A program made the position numbers and the translations under genes. From Triglochin maritima (taxonomy: Eukaryota > Streptophyta > Magnoliopsida > Alismatales > Juncaginaceae): a stretch of 64,000 bases of DNA. The stretch covers positions 11,984,001 to 12,048,000 of the forward strand of contig OY821788.1 of assembly GCA_963682175.1 (NCBI GenBank), written 5' to 3'. Below are positions 58,392 through 64,000 of this stretch, piece after piece (the first letter of the stretch is position 1; each line of letters starts with the position of its first letter). Under the pieces are notes generated by a model. That model was not told the origin of the DNA, made no database searches, and was given only the letters and a program-made list of their open reading frames with translations.

Positions 58392-60878
58392 CGTAACATC
58401 CCGAACAGCGGAAAATTTAAACTTTTTAAAATCAAAGGGAACACGAGGATAAAACCATCAAGAGTGGGGACATTACTGAAAGAAATACATAAATAAGTCT
58501 GGTGCACCATATTACATAAGAGTTTGTCAAAAGAGTGATTACATCGTAACACAAAACACATAGTACATGTAATCACGACAACCTAAAGTAGGTAGACTAC
58601 AGGATTCAGTCCCAAAGTGCAATCTTCATCGGTCACCACCCGTCGGAACGTAACGCGGTCCGGAAAAAGATGCAACAACAATGCCTGAGTTTCCATAAGG
58701 AAACCCCGTATGACAAGCTCACCTATATGCCCTAACATACTAGTATAGCATGACATGGAATACAAAGCAGTAAAACAATATTGCCACCAAGGCCAAACTG
58801 GACATCCGTCCTGCGATCGTTCCCGCTGCCACACAGGCCCTGCCGTCTACAATCGCCACCGCTGTCACACAGGCCCCACGGTCCGCAACATCGTCGTCGC
58901 CACACAGGCCGCACGGTCCAACAACCACCGGTACCACACAGACCACACAGTCAAACATCACCGCCGCCACACAGGCCGCACGGTCCAACATCGGGTCCCC
59001 GTAGAGACCTACCGTAGGCACATACGGTCTAACGGACAGTACGCAACACATCCCCACACGCGACTACACAAGCCAAGGGATCAGTGAGGAGGCGTTCGCA
59101 CTTCCGCGCATGGTAGAATCAGATCTGAAAACATCGTGGTCCACCACCACACCAACGGAGCCGTCGCTCAGGTCGGTCCATCAACCGGCGCCACACAGAC
59201 CGCACGGGATATCACTCGATAGGTGCCCAGTTGAGCTACCTGCCGGAACACATCATCGGCAGTCCATCGCCGCAACCACACAGGCCGCACGACACGTGCA
59301 ATCACTGCCATCAAGGCCAGTCGAACATATCCGCCACACAAAGGCCAGACAATCGACAGATCCGAACCGAAGTCCGCAGGGTCAACGAGCTCCACGTGCA
59401 ACACCAACTCCGGCTCCAAACGAGCAGGGTCGCGACCTTCGTCACCGTCAATAGGCCGGTACCTCTCTGGACCTCCGTCGCCAATCCGGGCCGGTAGTCA
59501 CTGTGCCTCCGTAGCCATCGGCCAGTAGTCACTGCACCCATCAGCAGTTGTGTGTTGCTGAAGCAATGGGATCCGCAATCCCTCAGGCTGCTACTCTAAC
59601 GCGAGTAAACGATCCACCAGATATAGTCACGATCCATACATGGAGGTGACGCGTTCCGGACACCCACACTCTTCCACACGGCGGTCCCTGGGCAGGCACG
59701 CATAATGCGCCCACTGTCACCTCCCGGCTCACGCACAAGGCGAGGACACGGGTTTCCGTGGACAGAGTTGGCATCCTAAGCGGAACCAGGAATTTTGTCC
59801 TGTGCAAAAACGGTCGACCGAAAGAGACACTCGGTCGACCGTTTCCTCAAGGGAATCGGTCGACCGCTGTGACAACCGGTCGACCGCTTCCACAAGGGAA
59901 ATCGGACGACCGAAAGTGACTGCTCGGTCGACCGCTTCCACAAAGGAATCGGTCGACCGAAGCGTCTGCAATGATCGAACTATTTGCGTAACACAATATT
60001 TCCAAACGGTCTACCGAAGGTCTAAAACCGGTCGACCGAACGAGGTCAAAATCCGGAGTCTGGTCAACATCAAAAATCCAATCTATCGGTCGACCGACTC
60101 AGGGGTCTCGGTCGACCGAAAACCTACAGGCTCAACTTAATATTTTCTACGTCATCAACGGTCGACCAAAAACACTAGCATCGTACCGGTACACTTAAGT
60201 CCCGGTCGACCGAACAAGGGAATCGGTCGACCGAAACACAACAGACAGTCAAATAACACTACGCTCGGTCGACTGTCGAAGGGACCCGGTCGACCGACAG
60301 ACGTCTTCAACCTCGCGCCAACCGAGGTTTTGACGCCCAAACTCGTCGCCGGCGAGGTCTCCGACATCCCGCGACCTACCAAAACATCACCCCAATGTGG
60401 GTGATCACAATAGACCTCTAATGCAAGAACTTGGCATACCTTCTTCGCAAGAACGACGACTTCGATGGAGAACTCCGGAGCTCGCACGACGCCTCCGGAC
60501 TGCAACCTCACGCACGTCCTCCTCGCGCCACGCCCAGCACGCTCGCCTCGCGCACCTTCACCACCACACACAAGCCACCGAGGAAGAGGAAGAGATGGGT
60601 GAAAAAAGAGAAAGGTTTGAAGAGAAGAATGGATCCACGTTTTCTTCTTAAACCCAACCAAGCCAACCATAACCTCAACCCCTACACTCCAGCCCATCCT
60701 CCTCACCACCTCCCACGTCTCCCCACACATCACCAACAGCAACAGCAACAGCAGCAACAACAACAACACAACACTATGCACATCACGTCTCCTCTTATTC
60801 CTCCTCAACTTACCATGCAAACGTCCAATTAGCACACCTAATCACCATTAAACCTTAATCAAGGTTAGGGTTATTACA
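58392..60878 (-). mobile_element. Solo LTR (LTR-T type) in GDSL intron 1
   Basis: Read on the minus strand it begins TGTAATAACCC and ends GTTTAAATTTTCCGCTG...GGGATGTTACG, closely resembling the end of the LTR at 61256-63210 (GTTTAAATTTCCGTTG...GTACGTTACA). It is about 2.49 kb. It carries a CGGTCGACCG array and a CAA/CAG tract (60727-60770). No clear 5-base duplication is visible (TTTCT versus TGTTC), so the boundaries may be off by a few bases. Confidence 0.65.
59809..60296. repeat. CGGTCGACCG palindrome array in the intronic solo LTR
   Basis: About a dozen exact CGGTCGACCG copies, plus near matches, lie at 20-80 base spacing in unrelated spacer sequence. This is the densest field in the window. 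Confidence 0.85.
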
Positions 60879-61255
60879 TGTTCTGATCTAAATAAGTAAT
60901 TAACAACAATAGTACTGTTTTCTTATTCAAATTATTGTTGTGCAAACAAGAGTATGACTTTGAGAGTTGTTCAAATATGAAACTTCACACAGGTGAGATG
61001 TTGGGCATTCCATATCTGCCAGCTCATGCCACACCAAATCTTGGAGGAGCAAGACTAGTGGGTGGAGTGAACTATGCTTCCGCTGCTGGCGGAATACTAG
61101 ACGAATCAGGCCAATATCTTGTATTTTACTCATCTCATATCACTCGTGAACGTGAAACTTGTACAAACTACAGATTTAATGACTCCTCGCTTCTGTCTAA
61201 TGAATTTCTGAATGGCAGGGTGAGAGGAACAGCATGAGCCATCAGGTACTGAACT

Positions 61256-63210
61256 TGTAAGAACCTAATCTAAAACACCTTAATTAACTAAACTAAACCT
61301 AACTTACCCTAATTAATTAAGTTAATGAAGAGGTGAGGAGATAAGGATGGGAGGATGAGGTGGCTTGCTTAGGTTGGTAGATTTAGAGGTGGTTAACTAA
61401 AGGTGATATATATAGGTAGATAAGATTTTGTTTGAAAACGTTTTGCTTCATTGTTGGATTATCCAGAGCGTGAGAGGAGTGAATTCGGAGAAGAAGAAGG
61501 AGGAGAGAAGAAGTAAAGAAGAAGAAGAGGAGAAGAAGAAGGGAAAAAGAAGAGAAGAGGTTGCCAAAGCTTGGGAGGCTTCACAACCGTCAAAAAGGTA
61601 TGCCAAATCTTCATTATAACTCACATATGCCTTGTGAGTGTTGGGGATCGACGTTGGTGTCGAATTCCCCGTCGGATTTCAACCAATTCAGAGGTTGAAG
61701 ACAACGATCGGTTGACCGGTGCCTGTGGGCAGTCGACCGATCCTATTATTATATGGATTTTTACCCGCGAACGGTCGAACGATGTCGTTAGACGGTCGAC
61801 CGTTATGCCAGATTTGTGCGGGAAAAAGGGGTTATGCTGTTATCGGTCGAACGGGACCACTTAGTCGGTCGACTGAATCACAATGAGAATGGGTCGGTTG
61901 GGGATTTTGACTTATCAAACGGTCGAACGTCCTTAACCTTGTTCGACCGATCCATTCGATGCTTAGTCGGTTGGGAGCTTTGACCATCAAAACGATCGAC
62001 CGCTCTTTAACTTTCGGTCGACCGACTGAGCATTTTATTTAAGCGGTAGAGTGCCTGTGTTGATTCGGTCGAACTGTATAGCAGTTCCGGTCGACCGAAT
62101 ATCACTTAGGCAAAAATGCGGAAAGTCTTGTTATCGGTTGAACGACCCCTTGGTTCGACCGGTCGGATATATATATTATATAAAATTGTATAGCGTAGAC
62201 CATCCAAACGGTCGACCGCTAGATGACTTTTGTTCGACCGATTGGTCGGTAATTCGGTTGGCGTGGTTCGACCGCTAGACTTGTTTGTACAGTACTGTGT
62301 ACTGTGTGGGGGACCGGTCGACCGGTGTGCTTTTAGCGGTCGACCGATCTGCCGCAGGTTGGTGGATTTATCCACACGCGATCCGTTGAGTATAGGTCGA
62401 CTACCGGCTCCGAGGCGACGGTTGATTACCGGCTTTGAGAGCTACGGATTTCACCTTCGACGAAGGCGTATTATTGTATTACTGTTTCCTCTCTTACCGA
62501 GCGGGGTGTGAGGGATGTGTACCGTAAACCCTGGGTAGTTTGCGAGGGTTTAGCGGTAGGCCGAGGATGTTCCGGCAGGGTGCGCGTTTGGCAGCTCTTG
62601 GGGGAGCAACGGCTGTCGTCTGACCCGAGTTGTGTATTCGGCGGGCTGACTCGCTCCTGGAGTGCGGCGTGTACCGGGGGTTCCTTCCTGCACTTTTTGG
62701 GGAGCAGTGGTGTCGACTGACCCTTGTGAGGCAGCGGTGGACTGACTTGACCCTAGTGGCAGGAGTGGTTCAGTGCCGCGGAGGCGGTGAGGGCATTATT
62801 GTGGGCCCGAGGCGGATGATCATGTGTATTGCATTGCATTGTCTTTAATTTTCCTTTTCGTATTTTAGGAGGTTTGGTATACGGGGTTCCTTCAGGGAAC
62901 TCAGGCATGTTTGTTTGTTTTCATTTCAGATAGCGAGTAGCATTAGAGTCAGGTGGTGACCGAGGAGAGTGCCCCCGGGATCAGATCCTGTTCTCTTTAT
63001 TATACTTCTTTTGTTGAGGTAGTGATTACATGTATATTCATTTTTGTTGTAATCACAGTTGACTCTTATGTATACTTTGACTTCCACGTGGGTCTGTATC
63101 TTATATATTTTATATATATATGTTGGTTTGTTTTCCAGTGACGTGCCCTGTGTTGACCGTTGACGGTCTTTATTATTGTTTAAATTTCCGTTGTTTTCGG
63201 GTACGTTACA
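61256..63210 (+). repeat. 5' LTR (LTR-T)
   Basis: Starts TGTAAGAACC and ends GTACGTTACA. It has a GAAGAAG-rich purine tract at 61484-61560 and about six exact CGGTCGACCG copies with many variants at 61690-62400. Confidence 0.8.
61690..62400. repeat. CGGTCGACCG palindrome array in LTR-T
   Basis: Exact copies near 61792, 62014, 62084, 62207, 62311 and 62336, with one-base variants (CGGTCGAACG, CGGTTGACCG, CGATCGACCG) between. Confidence 0.8.
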
Positions 63211-63213
63211 ATT

Positions 63214-63225
63214 TGGTATCAGAGC
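63214..63225 (+). other. Primer-binding site (initiator tRNA-Met type)
   Basis: TGGTATCAGAGC, the usual plant LTR-element complement to the initiator tRNA-Met 3' end, three bases after the LTR. Confidence 0.9.
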
Positions 63226-63333
63226 GTTGATCTTGGCGTACTTGTCCAAAGAAACCACCTTTGAGTTAGGAGTTAGGTATAGAGGATCATGCATGCACAG
63301 ATTATATTGATATTGTTTTGTTTCCTTTGGCAG

Positions 63334-64000
63334 ATGCCTCCTAGACGGGGGAAGGCGGTTGCCCATACTCGCGGTGAGAGTGAGACTGCGAGGGATGAGG
63401 CGTGGGAGGATGAGCGTCGGACATTGTTCGATACAGTCGGACGTCTGACGGAGATGCTACAGCAGCAGACGGCACAGACTGGGCAGACGGGGACTGGCGC
63501 TATGCATGACTGGTTTATGCGCCAGCATCCGCCTACCTTTCTGGGGCAGTACGACGCAGAGGCTGCGGAGGAGTGGATCTTCACGATGCAGAAGATCTTC
63601 GGTGCTATTGGTTGTCCTCCGGAGGTGAGAGTGGGCCTGGCTACTTATGTTTTGGGCGGTGCTGCGTCCAACTGGTGGAGGTCCACATCTGCAGTAGTGT
63701 TTGCGGACAGAGACGATATAACCTGGGAGGAGTTCGTTGGCGAGTTCAACGAGCAGTATTTTCCGCAGCATGTCCAGGATGAGAAGAGGGAGGAGTTTCT
63801 GAGTCTTCAGCAGGGAGACATGACCCTGGCAGGCTACATTGGGAAGTTCAACGCCCTAGAGCGTTACTGTCCCGAGATCTACATCACACAGGAGCAGAGA
63901 GCTGGAAAGTTCGTCCGAGGGCTCCGGAAGCAGTTGAGGACGAAGGTGCTGACACATATGCCGAGCACGTTAGCCGATGCAGTGAAGAGTGCTACTGTTC
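63334..64000 (+). CDS. Gag of a Ty3-type element, incomplete at the window edge
   Basis: Open from ATG at 63334 to the end of the window (222 codons), starting MPPRRGKAVAHTRG. The capsid-type Retrotrans_gag region is clear from about residue 60: W-F-M-R-Q-H-P-P-T-F-L-G, then AEEWIFTMQKIFGAIGCP, then GGAASNWWRS, WEEFVGEFNEQYFPQHV and KFVRGLRKQLRTKV. The protein would form the particle shell and bind the element RNA. The tRNA-iMet primer site and gag type fit the Tekay/Del chromoviruses; the exact lineage needs the missing polymerase. No stop or frameshift is present in the visible part. Confidence 0.9.
   Translation, partial: MPPRRGKAVAHTRGESETARDEAWEDERRTLFDTVGRLTEMLQQQTAQTGQTGTGAMHDWFMRQHPPTFLGQYDAEAAEEWIFTMQKIFGAIGCPPEVRVGLATYVLGGAASNWWRSTSAVVFADRDDITWEEFVGEFNEQYFPQHVQDEKREEFLSLQQGDMTLAGYIGKFNALERYCPEIYITQEQRAGKFVRGLRKQLRTKVLTHMPSTLADAVKSATV

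Larger units (their letters stand above)
57263..61255 (+). pseudogene. GDSL esterase/lipase gene, disrupted (5' exons only)
   Basis: Exon 1 (57263-57507) starts MAKLTSKLAFTIFLLV, a hydrophobic signal peptide, and includes the catalytic block FVFGDSLIDNGNNN and PTGRFCNGKTIIDF. Exon 2 (60993-61120) reads MLGIPYLPAHA and LVGGVNYASAAGGILDE. Exon 3 begins at 61219 (GERNSMSHQVLN). The junctions (GTAAGT donor, ACACAG acceptor, a 98-base second intron) fit the family's frame. Three lesions are visible. A 4-base tandem duplication GTACGTAC at 57344-57351 puts the signal peptide out of frame with the catalytic block. A solo LTR sits in intron 1. A Ty3 element begins within exon 3 at 61256. The normal protein is a secreted lipid or ester hydrolase of about 360 residues. 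Confidence 0.85.
61256..64000 (+). mobile_element. Ty3-type (chromovirus-like) element inserted in GDSL exon 3, right end outside window
   Basis: 5' LTR 61256-63210, tRNA-iMet primer site at 63214, gag from 63334 to the window end. The 5 bases before it are GAACT; the matching 3' flank lies beyond the window. Orientation is the same as the GDSL gene. Confidence 0.85.

Noticed and set aside
59168..59541. Splicing of GDSL exons into frames inside the intronic LTR
   Set aside because: Exon 1 and exon 2 join in frame directly by GT-AG rules to give the expected family sequence, leaving no need for an exon in the LTR.
58581..60835. Many medium-length frames in the GC-rich part of GDSL intron 1
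   Set aside because: The region is a solo LTR. The frames overlap on both strands, and none resembles a retroelement or host protein.

Overview
This is nuclear DNA from a flowering plant, probably a eudicot (inference from element types; the species cannot be named). The window is almost wholly transposable elements nested in one another, with one host gene remnant, a GDSL esterase/lipase, at the right end. No rRNA, tRNA, CRISPR array or bacterial-style operon was seen.

Two related Ty3-type LTR families dominate. I call them LTR-A (starts TGATGCATTGCATAC, about 1.19 kb) and LTR-B (starts TGATTGACATC, about 1.4-1.56 kb). Both use a tRNA-Asp-type primer site (TGGCGCCGTTGCCGGGGA). None of their copies here encodes reverse transcriptase or integrase. 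Copy A3 carries an Athila-like gag-protease ORF. Copies A1, A2 and C carry a different zinc-knuckle protein I do not recognise, and it occurs behind both LTR types.

Layout, left to right. 1-5816: chimeric A/B retroelement cut by the window edge. 5817-14054: CACTA-type transposon with a Ulp1-like protease remnant, split by copy A2. 14055-14873: fragment of an older CACTA. 14874-18664: left end of a second CACTA, holding a solo LTR-B that itself holds a solo LTR of another family (LTR-S). 18665-55124: a second solo LTR-S split by a 35-kb PIF/Harbinger element at 18876-53848 (14-bp inverted ends, TTA target duplication). The Harbinger has collected four further insertions: a solo LTR-B containing full-length element C, a Mutator-like element (MULE) with Ulp1-like protease and FAR1-type transposase genes, element A3 inside that MULE, and a 3.2-kb solo LTR inside the Myb-like gene. 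55130-56320: a molybdopterin-synthase small-subunit (MoaD/CNX7) fragment and CACTA-like repeats. 56438-56942: a Mutator-type MITE with a perfect 9-bp duplication. 57263-61255: the GDSL lipase gene, with a solo LTR in intron 1 and a Ty3 element landing in exon 3. 61256-64000: that Ty3 element, whose gag runs off the window.

The genes do not form one pathway; they are parts of competing mobile elements. Paired target-site duplications (AATAA, AGAAC, TCGTT, TTA, CAACA, GAAAT, CTACY, TATATATTA) give a relative insertion order up to five levels deep. Three short GC-rich palindromes recur at suggestive places: doublets in both U3 and leader of LTR-A/LTR-B elements, CGGTCGACCG arrays in two unrelated LTR families, and a TCCGGA minisatellite found four times within the MULE.
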